From Fistularia commersonii (taxonomy: Eukaryota; Chordata; Actinopteri; Syngnathiformes; Fistulariidae): 64,000 nucleotides of DNA. This document shows, one piece after another, positions 38,528 through 50,344 of this stretch; within the stretch, counting starts at the first letter, position 1; the number at the start of each line of letters is the position of its first letter. The notes beneath the pieces were generated by a model. The model saw only the letters and a list, made by a program, of their open reading frames with translations. It was not told the DNA's origin and did no database searches. A program made the position numbers and the translations under genes. The stretch covers positions 8,552,501-8,616,500 of the forward strand of contig JBBMNZ010000013.1 of NCBI GenBank assembly GCA_037954325.1, written 5' to 3'.

Positions 38528-41490
38528 CAGGATACTAAAAGCTGTATGAAAAAATAAAACATGAAAATATTTTACAGAATCCTAGTTTTACTCGAAGCAA
38601 CTTTTACCCAAGTGACATGACCCTTTTTCGAGGTATGGTGACAGCAAATTGTAGGAGCAGTGATTTTCCTACCATTTTAATTCAGCATGAATATACCGTG
38701 TCCATCATTTGTGTGGGTAAAATATTACTGCAAATTGCCTAATCTATTCAACCAAACAGGGAGGTCATATGATAATTTTGGTCCTCTCTGAATCTCCGTG
38801 ATTTGAACAGAGAATAGGACCTGCAGACGAGCGAGGCTGCCCAAGGTTGCTTCTGTCCCTCCTGTTAAGACACAGTTGTGTTGTATATAGTAAACAAGCA
38901 GACCTTTTGTTACTCTTCCCTTTTCAATGACGATCCATTTTTTCACTTTATATATGGAAACATTAGATTTTTTTTTTACCTTCAATAACACATTCCTTGG
39001 TGGCTCATGCTTATGCTATATAATCAAAAGTGTGGTTGGAGACGAGGGGGTTGGATTGGGGTATATAGGTGTGCGACAAGAAACAGTAGGTAATTACTTC
39101 AAGATGAGCATTTGAAAGCACCGTAAGCCTAAGTGATTTTATGCACTGGGCACAACAAATTTCTCAGACATTAGAACCCCTTCAAACTGAACAAGTTGTT
39201 CACCATCCAAAGGGTGCACTGAATAAGTACTATGGCCACAGGGCAATGTTGTGATGGTGCTCTCATCCCATCCACATCAATCCAGTAAAGCCTGAGGGAT
39301 ATATGAGGCTGCCCCTAGAAATTCCATATCTTGGCTGCCCCAAGAGATTCAAGTCATGAAAATCACAAACAGAATAAATGAGAAGTTGCCTTACACTGAG
39401 TAGGTTTAGGCTATATCAGTGATTGAGGCTTCTCATGGATGTTGGAAATGGGTCATGCATAAAACACACATTCATGACAGAAAAAGCAAAAATAACAAAT
39501 ATACGAAAAACTAAAATAAATGGCCCCTCCACAAAACATACCCATATAACAAGGTAGTTTTGCCCCAATACCACAAATGGCCGGGGTCTGCTTTGAAATA
39601 CTGTATATTGTGGGCGCAGCCGATAGGATACTGATTCTCTGAACAACAACCAAGCATTTCTGGAGTTCTGTGGCTCTGAAAGATTCCCCGAGAAAGATAG
39701 AGTACAGTGCACACAGGTGAGCCCAACTATATATAACTCTCACTTCCATACTTGTAAAATGCATCTGATGGATTCCTCCCACCACAGATGAAATTCAATT
39801 TCTTAAAAATGTCAAACGCTCAAGACTCCCACCCCTTTTCAGCCTTTACCTGTTACTTTAAAATTCATGAAAGTACTTGCTTTGAGGATAAAAAATTGAA
39901 TTCTAAATAAGTCTTAACAATAAATACATAATGAGTATGAAACTGTACACTTACATGCAAGAAAGTGAGCTTAAAATCAGTGAAAGCTAGAGGTACATGA
40001 GAGTTACAGAGAGGAAATATGTATAGGGTTGTTAGCAACATCATTTAAGATTCAAAGACAAATTCCTGTGTTTTCTCAAAGCATGCTTAAGTAAGAAAAC
40101 TGGTATAATCAAATGCAACTATTTGACATTTACCAAACACAGATGGAAAATAGAAGGTAACACATAAAACACTGTCAGTCACTACAGTGGGGCTGGTGAC
40201 AAACCCTCCAAGAGAAACAATCCACACTGCAGATGCATAGATCAATAGGTAGTTCAAGACAATTAGACGTCAGAGCTGCTCTTCAAGACAGATATTATGC
40301 TGAGTACATCAGCAATATTAGTATGTCTTAAATTATCTAGATGTTGGAAGGTGTAAATATTTCAAGTTCCAGTGTAACTGTATAAGATTTACACAGTCCT
40401 TAGAAAGGGCAAGATTCAATACCTACCTCTTACTCTCGTCCTCACACCCCATTCTTTATTAGCATGACAATGCGAATTGAAGACAGAGATGAAAAATCGT
40501 TGATTTTAGATCATGTAAATTATAACCCACTAATGTTGTAATTTAGAAATGGTTGTGTTGCCAGAGAAACAGGCCACGATTTCCAAAGTGGTAAAGTTCT
40601 GTTAAAAGTTGTTCTATTTTCATTAAAACATATCAAGATGTATTTGCCTCCTTCTGTAGGACAGATATTTCTTAAGGACTTACAATATGATACTGAGTTT
40701 TTTTTCTCATCATCTGCTTTTGAAATAGAATGTGTAAAGAAGACTTGCTGAACACAACACAGTGAAGACTTCTTCAAGTCTACCTCATACTTGTGGTTAT
40801 GACAGTCTGCACATGGTCTTAGAAAATGTTATGCTAGGAAATGTTAACTGAATTCCATGTGCTGTTTTCAAATGTGAATGAATGCTATGGACAAGTGCTT
40901 TTACCCAGCATAGGGCATGTATTGTAGACCAGCTCAGCTTTAGTGTTTGAACACAAAGCCTGTTTGAGTTATGCACCAAGATGTGTTAGAAGGTAGAGAA
41001 CACACACCTAAGGTTCTGTAACCATAGTTAGCAGCCGGCCACCGAGAGGCTGGACTGGAAGGGCTTTGATCACCTGCAATAATGGTGGTAATAAACAAAA
41101 CAAAACATAAAAGAAGAAAAAATAGATAAAATGAAAAGAGAGAGAAAAAAGGGGAAGGAAAGAGAAAGGAGAAAAACAAGACAGAGAGAAAAGCATCAGA
41201 GAAGACACATTTCAGATCATTGTTAACAAAAACCCCATTCTAAACTTTAGCATTAGCCTCAATAATTGCCAGGGTCCCTTCAGACATATATTTAAATGAA
41301 GACACAAAACCATATGGAAAGACAAAGGGTACGAAAATGTAAAAGGGCTTCGTGTCAAATTTCAAGCAAAGCAGACAACAGAATTTGACACAGCGCTTTC
41401 TGTTTTACTTGGCCACATTCTAAGTCGGACAACAAAACATAGACTTTAAAACTGTAAAATGACAACAGAGGTTCAATTTTGTGGTCCTAC

Positions 41491-41583
41491 CATTACGTGG
41501 TGTCCGTTTTCGACGATCACGGAAGGCTGCTCCAGATTGAAGGGCTTCCATCAGGCTGTCCATCACACCAGTTTCATCTCCCT
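41491..41583 (-). CDS. diaph2: diaph2-like formin, exon encoding the DAD core and basic patch
   Basis: The 93-bp exon completes a split codon (G from the previous exon plus AG) and encodes EGDETGVMDSLMEALQSGAA, then FRDRRKRTPRN, ending with one base of the next codon (phase 1). This is the DAD, the helix that binds the N-terminal DID domain and holds the formin inactive, followed by the basic RRKR segment that supports that contact. The acceptor is CTTCACAG|AGGGAG and the donor is ATG|GTAGGA. The ending RDRRKRTPRN matches the DIAPH2 type; DIAPH1 has RRKRG-type and DIAPH3 RKRTPMPKD-type sequence. An oddity is Met in place of the second Leu of the usual MDSLLEAL core. The final short C-terminal exon is not visible in the remaining 41 kb. 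Confidence 0.94.
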
Positions 41584-42218
41584 CTGTGAAGTAGCAGATA
41601 ATTGAGGCAAAATGTTTACAACACAATAAATGCATCAAGTGCATAGTGCTTGCATTTGATTATGTACAAGTGAAAATAAATACAAATAGATACTTCTTCT
41701 GAATAATCTGATTCAGAGAGACTGAATGTTCTCTAACAACAGGTGCATGAACGTTCACCTTACATCATAGTAAGACAGCTGTAGTTCTGAAATGAATATA
41801 AACAAGCCATTGATGTGAATGGATCGTATCTCATTGTACTCAACTCATCAGTGATAAATGGATTGCTGCACATAACTAAAGTGAATAAAGGATTCCACAG
41901 TTTTACAACCCTTACAGGTGATGCTATGCATGAGCATCTCTATTCACATTTGACTCCGGAAAAGGTTTTTCAGTTTTTCAAATATATTTTAGGAGGGGGA
42001 AAACCACAAAACAAACAAACAACAAACCTTACATTTTTTAACCTGCTTTTCACACGTTGTTTACTTTGACAGTGATTTAGTTGACAACTTCCACCTTTTT
42101 ATTATGTAGACCAAATTGTTATTTCTTCCTTTATTCTAGAAATTTAACACATGAACTTTATGGGTAAAGCATATTTTTATTGGTTAATTCATTGATTAAT
42201 TAGTACTAAACAGTAGTA

Positions 42219-42557
42219 TAGTGGCACAGCGGTGCAGTGGTTAGTGCTTTGGCCTCACAGCACGACAGGACCCTGGTGCGATTCCGACAAGGAGATCTTT
42301 CTGTGCGGAGTTTGCATGTCCTGCATGGGTTTCTTTCTGATTCGCTGGTTTCCTCCCACAGTCCAAACACATGCAGCAGGTTAATTGGAAAAATTGCCCT
42401 GAATGAGTGAGTATGTGAATGGTCATTTATGTACGTGGGCCAGTGATTGACTGGTGAAATGTTTCGAATGTACCCCCCCTCTAACCCGATGACAGCTAAC
42501 CTCCAGCATCCCCCACAACCCTGAGAGGAGGATGAGCGGCAGACGATGGATGAATAA
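42219..42557 (+). mobile_element. tRNA-like SINE, most complete copy
   Basis: The head reads GTGGCACAGCGGTGCAGTGG then TTAGTGC, similar to an RNA polymerase III A box (GGTGCAGTGGTTAG). GGTGCGATTCC at 42275-42285 differs by one base from the B-box GGTTCGATTCC. The body has the TGTGCGGAGTTTGCATGT, TTTCCTCCCACAGTCCAAA and CCGATGACAGCT blocks, and the 3' end has a GATGAGCGG...GATGGATGAA tail. It is a common fish interspersed repeat by recognition of these blocks; a family name needs a library search. Reading frames across it are not genes. Confidence 0.7.
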
Positions 42558-45500
42558 TGGTATAAGGGTGTTTTTTTCAACAGGCACATATTTCCTGATA
42601 TTAAATTTGCTTCTTTTTAAACTTATGGCATTCTAAATTATGCTTTTTTTTCTTACTTCATTGGTCAACAGGGGTCACAACACACTTTTGTATCACCATC
42701 ATATCAGTCCATAAACTCACACAGTCCTACACTGTTGGCATAGCCAGCTAGGAAATCTGCCAATTTTTTAGTACCGCATTTAGATCCAGTCATATAGTAA
42801 TAGTACATCAAGAGATATTAAGGTTATAGTAGATTGCTCAAGGACAATTTTACATGGTAATGCTTAAGCTGAGCCTCTCTTTATTAGATGACTATCCCTT
42901 CTGATCCATGCAGTCTCAATAACCTTTGACCTTAACATGTTTGGCGTGAGCAAAAAGGACATCTCGCCACCATGTCCCAGCCAGAATAAAAAGTACAGAT
43001 GGCCCATTTGTGTTCCTTGCTCATAAGAGCTCATCTTTGCAGTATATTTCCAGAAACATTTAGGAAACGGTCCTGCACACACATGGGGGAAACTTATTAC
43101 ATAAAAGGCCCTCTGAACCAGGGTCGTTCTTGCTGTGAGGCAGAGATGCTCCTTGCCATCTTTCCTCTACATAAAATCAAATTGCCAAGTATAAATATTA
43201 ATTTAGGAAGGACACTGAAGTCTACCTGTACTTTCAGCCATTAGTCTCTCAATCCCCCTCAATTTTTTAGTTTTGTTATTGCTAAAATCCTGTTAATGAA
43301 TTGATGAAAAAAATTTCGTACTACTGTAATAGATATCTGGCAATGTATTATTGCCCAACACTGATGCACAACACATTTGAGACATTTTGTTTTTTTTTGT
43401 TATAAACCTTGAAAATCTGGGCAATTGAATGCTTTCCTTTAGTGTTAGGAGACAAAAGTGAATAGAGTATATAGGTATTGGGCCTGTTACTTAGACCTTC
43501 TCTCTTTTCAGTGAACTGAAAACTAAGACAGAGTAGGCACAAAGAGTTTAGCAGCTAATATAAGTAGAGGAGCCTCAGGATGAAAGCATCGCCTGATGGT
43601 CATTGACAGATATTCTTTCTGTGGCTAATGCAGGGAAGCTAAGTGCTCTTTACAAAGATTTAGTGTGGAGCCACTCAATACTTCAGTGTTCTATCATTGC
43701 TCAGTCAATGACACCAGCCTTCAAAAGCAGTCTCCTGGCTTACCTTTAGTGTGCAAAGTACATTCATGAAGCTAGAGCACTAGGCAGTTGTACACTTTTT
43801 ACAACAACTTAAAAATAAATAGATACGTAAATAATAAAAAGGAAAAAAAAACTTCAGTGGTTTTTGAGTTCAAAAATAAATATAAGTTCCATAACTAGGT
43901 TATCTATCTCATTGCACCAATACTAATGAGTCCAGTGGCACTCTTTTATCATTCTAGGCTAGAACAGGCATTATTTCAAACTGGGTTCATTAGGGTGACT
44001 TATTGTGTAAGTTGAGAGTTGGACCTTGATTCTTTTGCATACATAAGTGACTTTTCCATTTGTAACATTTGCCATCAGGATCAAGGCATCTATTGCTCCA
44101 TTCTGGTTTACAAATAGTTGAACTGAAACATTTCAAGATTGAAACTGAGAAATGATTGTGTCGCTACCACAGAGAAAGCAAGCGCATAAATGTGATGTCA
44201 CACTGTTTTAATCTAGTATGCAGGACACTAGGATTGATATTATCATTACAGCCAGGGAGCAGACAAAAGTTAACCTTCATGTTACTGATAAAACGAAAGT
44301 AATTTCATAATAAATGACATTGGTCTTCGAATGTGATTTTCTTCCGTAACAACAGCTGGTAGCGCTTTGACTGCAAATTATTTCTATTGGTCTTCCTGCT
44401 AAAACATTAATCAACTGTATTTAGTTCAGAAAATACCTGACCAAAATAGTTTTCAATGTGATATTGATTAAAAAAAAAAAAAAAATCACAATCTTTGCAT
44501 ACAGTCTTGTCATATTTGTTGTTGTAAATGACCCAATAAGAGTCAGATTTGGTTAGCCAATCAAGAGCAAAGCATCATATAAGTTAACTGGGTGCATCCT
44601 TTAGCTATGGGTGCCACTAGTGGTGTGAAAATAGGGACCTGCTGATGTTTTCTGTTGAGGAATCTTTTCATAAATGTCAAGTTTGAACATGTGTGTGGAT
44701 TTAATAAGTAAAGGCTGATTTCTCTTAACTTTCAATAATACAAAAGTTAAATTAACGTCATTAATGTCTAGGGTTCACTGTTATATGTATTGAAAATGTA
44801 TTTACTGACAAGTTTGTGGCAGGTAAGAATCTAACCAACCTGCAATCATCCAAACACCAAAGATACTAACATTAGAAATGGTTATAGTTTTGGATGTTTC
44901 TAGTTTTCAAGCAACTCTTCCCTCGTACTCGCACAAATTTTGCTCTCTATCCCATTCTTTCTTTTTCTTCCTCAAGTCAGTCCCAAGGGCTATTTTGAAA
45001 TCAAAGTATCTGGTTATCTGTGCTGTGCTTAAAAGCAATCCTGATTAAATCAAGCTTAATTAGACCAGCTTTATCAGAACAAAACCAAATCTAAGCCAAG
45101 TGCTTATCTCAAATTGCAGAGCTATACCTCAGATAATAAGCTTGTTGGTTTAAAATGAGGGAGCATGGATTCTATTTACTACAGACCAAATGTAGCACTT
45201 GCAGCAGCAATAACTCAAAAGATTTTTAGTCACTCCTAACTCCTATGTAGGATATTGGGGGTATATTGCAAGCCTTACTAAAGCCAGAAAGTGTTAAATG
45301 GCAGGTAAACATTTATCTACAACCACCTTGACACAAGAAACTTTTTGACAGCTACTTTTTCACTGCTGTCTTCACAGAGACCTAGACATCACAGGGGGCA
45401 GCTGACACTTTGATCAATTTGTCCTACTTCTAACTTAACTGTAGAACAATTCATCATTTGTAATGGCTGGGACTTCAGAGCCCTGGTAGACTGGGGTTCA

Positions 45501-48500
45501 GGAAGAGGACTGCCGACACAAAGAAACAAAATGACTAAAATGGGAAACATAGTCCCCTGTCAATGAACAGCACTAAATTAACTATTTCCTAATGGACTTC
45601 AGGTCAAACTTTAGCAAGTACAATTACAGCAGAAACATTTGTGACCTCAGAAATAAAAAAAACTGATGAAATATGTGAAAATTTGCAGTTGAAGCAAATC
45701 ACTGAATTAAGTGATCCTCATTTTAGGATTCATATATACAGTAAATATAAATACCTATCAATAGCTATTAAGGCACTTACATGACACAATGACAAATTGC
45801 TAGTCTACCAAAAAACAAACAACAAAAAAAAAACAAAAAAAAAAAACAGCAATTATTTGAGCAAATTTATTGTGGAAATCCCTAAAGCAAACTTTCTTTA
45901 ATAATTACTGTTACATTGCCTACTTCAGCAAACATTATTGCCTCGTTCAAACCATTCACTCTTGTCTTATTTTGAGCTGATAAACCTCAGGCAAATATTC
46001 GTCTACTCCTCATTAACAGCAGTCGTAGACTGCATTCAAGGGAATTACAGCAAAGCTAACCTTTTATGCCGAAAGATCATTCTCAAGAGGAAAGATCCCC
46101 TCTGCTCACAGGAAATTGCTTTCTAAATGGGTTAAGATGGGCTAAGACCCAAGACATTGACAAACCCTCCCAGTGATGAAACACCTTGTGGGCACCTCAA
46201 CAGACAGCCGCAAGGTCCTGTAATGATCTTATTAAAGCTTCTGGAAGAGAGGGATGAAGAAGGGGCTTCTGCACTTTTAGGTACTTTTTTTAAACAGTTA
46301 AATCTTTAACAGCAGAAATAACACTCCTAGAAACTCGACCACGGCGAGATAGTTTACAGCTCAATATATTTCCTCTTGATTCTTGCCTAACCACAATCTT
46401 AAATAACCACCATTCTGACCTGACTCTCCGATGGAACAAGAGGGCATGTTCAAGTGTGTTATATATTGTCAAGCAGGCAACATCACATTAACTTATCGGG
46501 AGGGACAGTAAGAGCATATTCTCTCCGTGGGAATGACATAAAAATACCATACATAATATTGTAAAAACTCTGCTAGTTGCAACTTTACCATTTCTTCTGA
46601 GAACTTATTATCAAAATCAAAGATCAGCAGCTACAAAGAAATAAGAGAAAATGAAGACCAGTGATATCCAAAGAGTACTGACACATTAATTTAGAGAAAA
46701 AGAGACAGACAGGCTCATTCCTACGACTTCTTCAAAGGATAGTGGTTTAGGTTGAATGCAAACCAAAGTGTGGTTATATTTTCTGAAACTACAGCAGACA
46801 CAGGACACAGGGATTCTTATTATAGAAAAAAGATGCTGGATGCATTAACAAAACAGAGAAGCTGAATTCAAAACAGGGGAAGACAGGGGACGCAGCAGTA
46901 GTGCATATGCAGTGGGTTATTAGGGACTAGTGGAACAGGGCAACATTGTTCATTTGGGGGTGGAATCATACGAACCTTGTCTCTGACATTCAACTTGATG
47001 TAATATGCTTGTAATGGTGTCACCAAAAAGGTCTGGAATTTGACGTAAACAAGGTAAACATATAGAAGATAAAAAAAAAGCAGTGCTCACTAACGGTTTT
47101 CAATCAATCACAGCACCCTCTCTAGTAGATTGAAATGTGCAAAATATTCTCCTCTTTGTCAAAATAATGAATTTGACAATACAGATATTGGGCTTTGGAG
47201 GGATGCTACTCTCCACCACTATTCATTTCATTTTCTGTAGCCTGGTACCTGGTCAAAATTCCTTGGGATGAGATCTAATGAGGGCTTAGAAGCTTTGTGC
47301 TTGATGAACTTAAACCACTGTCAAAGAGAAATTCTGAGAGTTACACTTTACCTCAGCCCAACCCCACTATACTTGCAGAGAATACGAAAAAGAAAGGAAA
47401 GCATGAAGAAAGGAACAACTATTTTTTTCACAACGTGCTTTGTTTTTGAACACATTTGAGCCCATCTGTTCCCCCACAGAAAGTCACCTGTGCAATTAAC
47501 CTAGCCCATTAGCCGTGAAACAAAGGCCTCAGTGGAAGGAGAGGGTTACCACTTTGTGGCCAGGTGGAAAGGCAAAAACCACACTTTCTTTTAATCTCAT
47601 CTCTCTACTCTCACATTGCAGACTCCTGTTTTGTGTAAATTCACAACTGAATTCCAGCATCACCATCTTAGCAAAAACCTGTACTATTCAGTATCCTGCT
47701 GTCTACTCTCCTATTGTTCAGGTTTGAGAAAAAAAAAAGCTCTTTCTTGCCTCCCTCCACTGTTGTCCCAGTAGCCCTTAGACCATGGCTGAGGCTGTTA
47801 ATGTTATAAAGAGCACAGAGAACATACATGCCCAAAGGACAGCAGCCATGCACCTATTTGATGTGTCTTCTGCCTGCTTTATCTCTATCATCTCTTTTTT
47901 GATTTCCCAATAGTCAGAACAGAACAGTATAGCCTGACAAAGGCTTTGACATAAAAAAAGACCCAAGTAACTTCTTAGACTGACCTCAGTCTTTACTGGA
48001 GCATGTCTACGAGTCAACTTGAGACAAGACAATAGGGGAATGGATGGGTAGCAAATAAGAGTTTTGCCTTCTGATTGATTTGGATTGTTTTCCTGTAACC
48101 TGACAAGCAAGCCTATTCATGTCCCTCCTTAATCCATTTAAAATTGTTACTTTGTTCCTCCATTCCAGTGGGAAAACATGTTTCTAAATTATTCATTCAG
48201 CGACAGGCCCCTGATACCGAGGTCAGAGTGACAGAGGATGAAGAATCACAGTGCAAGGTCAGGATATTCTAACAAAGGAAGAAGCGTGAGGTGAGTGTGG
48301 CCCAGTGATTGGCATTCATGAAGTAGAGGAAAAGTTCTGACGCTGGGCTGCCTTGGTCACTGTAGGCCTGAGCCTGAAGGAATAAGGATGTCCTGGCTAC
48401 AAGAGACAGGGGGAAACATGTAGAGAAGTTGGAGGCCGACAAGGGAGAGATGAAAGTGGATTAGCCGCCATGGCGATTTGCATTCTGTGGTGGAACGAAA

Positions 48501-48607
48501 GCCCCTGCGATGCCCCGAATAGCTGGATGCATGAATAAGTAAACAAACAAAAACAAAAATAAACCCTCCATCTGGATGGATGTTGCCAGGTCCCTAGTGA
48601 CCCAAAA

Positions 48608-48610
<3 letters not shown>

Positions 48611-48694
<84 letters not shown>
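48611..48694 (+). repeat. (TG)40 microsatellite
   Basis: A pure run of 40 TG units. It is the longest purine-pyrimidine alternation in the window, in the intron before the DAD exon. Confidence 0.98.
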
Positions 48695-48696
<2 letters not shown>

Positions 48697-49024
48697 GTGG
48701 GTAGGGCACATTGCCTGCATGCAATGTAGTACGCACCATGCTTCCACATTTTTTTAGTTTGAAAACATGAATCAACCCCACCATCCAGTTACCAAATTAC
48801 TACAACTGTCAATCCATTACTTTTGGCAATTTTGCCCAGCAACACCCCTGAGACACAAGGGAGAATGCCATTCCGGCAATAACAGATGTGGATTTGACAC
48901 ACTTTCTGAACCAGATCATCGTGTCAAGGGGGCCAGAAGGGTGTCAAAGTTGAAAAATCAGTGACATGACATACATAATGTGATCACTTCCTTCCCAGTT
49001 TAAAAATAGCTAAAATGTTAAAAT

Positions 49025-49095
49025 GCGTGTGTGTGTGTGTGTGTTTGTGTATATGAATATATGTGTGTGTGCGTGTGTGTGTTTGTGTGTGTGTA
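49025..49095 (+). repeat. Imperfect (TG)n microsatellite
   Basis: TG blocks interrupted by TTTG, ATATGAATATA and GC steps. Confidence 0.95.
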
Positions 49096-49799
49096 TAATG
49101 ACATACTTTAATCAGACAATAAAAAGATATGTTCATGTACTGTGTATTCTCGAGGTTGGGTGTTTGATGGGGTTATTAAATATAACAGATTTTACCTTTA
49201 TTTCACATTTGACATAGATGCAACACTCATTCTTGGCATACAAAAAACAAAACGCACAAAAAAAAACCTGTTATGTCGGAGACAAAATTACACTGTGTCA
49301 TATGGGAAGCATCTTGGACAGATGGTACACTATTATGTTAATAGGCCAGGGAAATATGGTGTGATAAACCAAAAGGGGGGCCTGTGTCAAAGGTGAAACA
49401 TGGTGACAGAATTTTTTTTGTGTCCTCTTAGAAATATGCGATTGAATAACAACATGCTGGCAGTACATTAATATAAACATACACTAATAATGGTCATTTG
49501 TGACTGTTAATGTCCGATTCACTTAATAGATTGTGGTTATAGAGATGAAAAAGATTTGAAAGGCATTTTGACAACTGTCAAAGACAAGTAACTGTGCTGT
49601 TCCTTCCAGTGATTACAAGGACAGGACTGACACAGAATGATGTGTCATACTATACTCACAGTAGCTTAACTATACAGATATTCACAATTTGCAACTTCTA
49701 ATATTAGATTCAGTTATATATGAACCAGGTTACTGCGATGAAAGGGACATCAAAGCTAATTTGACATGCAGAAGTATATCAGGAAGTTATAAACACTCT

Positions 49800-50045
49800 A
49801 GGAATCAGCTCCAGGAGGGTGCAGACTCCCCATATTAAATGAGTGGCACATTTAGTAGATGCTGAGTTCTGGAATCCAGATAAAGATAACATCTGAACCA
49901 AATCCCACATGGGCTGTTTGCATCAGTGAAAGGCGGCGCTGTCGGGGGAAGTTAAATGGATTTGACAATGAATTCTGATGTTCTTTGTAGTGAGGGTAAT
50001 TAGGTTTGATTGACTGTAAAATGACTGGTGAGGTCCAGATCTGAA
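49800..50045. promoter_or_regulatory. Candidate conserved non-coding element (weak)
   Basis: Contains CCAGATAAAGATAACATC (paired GATA-type sites), TGTTTGCATCA, AAGGCGGCGCTGTCGG and GGGTAATTAGGTTTGATTGA. It is more complex than surrounding intron sequence and has no coding signal. It sits just before the hAT miniature element at 50174. Confidence 0.25.
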
Positions 50046-50173
50046 AGGGGAAATGATCAGACACTTGAACTTCCATAAATTAACGAGATTCATCTGTGTC
50101 TGTGCTGATTTAACCATGGAGAAAATCATTTATGAATGCAACAGGAGGGAAAGAAGGCAGGATAAGTTAAGAG

Positions 50174-50344
50174 CACCATTCCCTCTCAGCCGCGCACTGC
50201 TCCAGCGTTCTCCGCGCACAACAAAGCTGAACTGTAAACAAATTAAACACATTTATTTTATTTACAGTTCACCCTGGATGATATTTTGTGCGCAGTTTGG
50301 AGCAGTGCACGATTGCACAAACGGGCGGCTTAGAGGGAAAAGTG
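50174..50344. mobile_element. hAT-type foldback miniature transposon (171 bp) with perfect target duplication
   Basis: The ends CACCATTCCCTCTCAGCCGC and, on the minus strand, CACTTTTCCCTCTAAGCCGC are inverted repeats. The match extends inward with small gaps through the GCACTGCTCC and GCGCACA blocks to TGAACTGTAAA, leaving a short AT-rich centre. The flanks carry an exact 8-bp duplication GTTAAGAG (50166-50173 and 50345-50352), as expected for hAT insertion. It is GC-richer than its surroundings. It lies in the intron before the DAD exon and has no coding capacity. Confidence 0.88.

Noticed and set aside
42232..42300. Possible tRNA gene from A- and B-box words
   Set aside because: It is the head of a SINE; no cloverleaf could be formed around it.
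48397..48784. Two minus-strand frames with long His-Thr repeats
   Set aside because: Produced entirely by the (TG)40 microsatellite.
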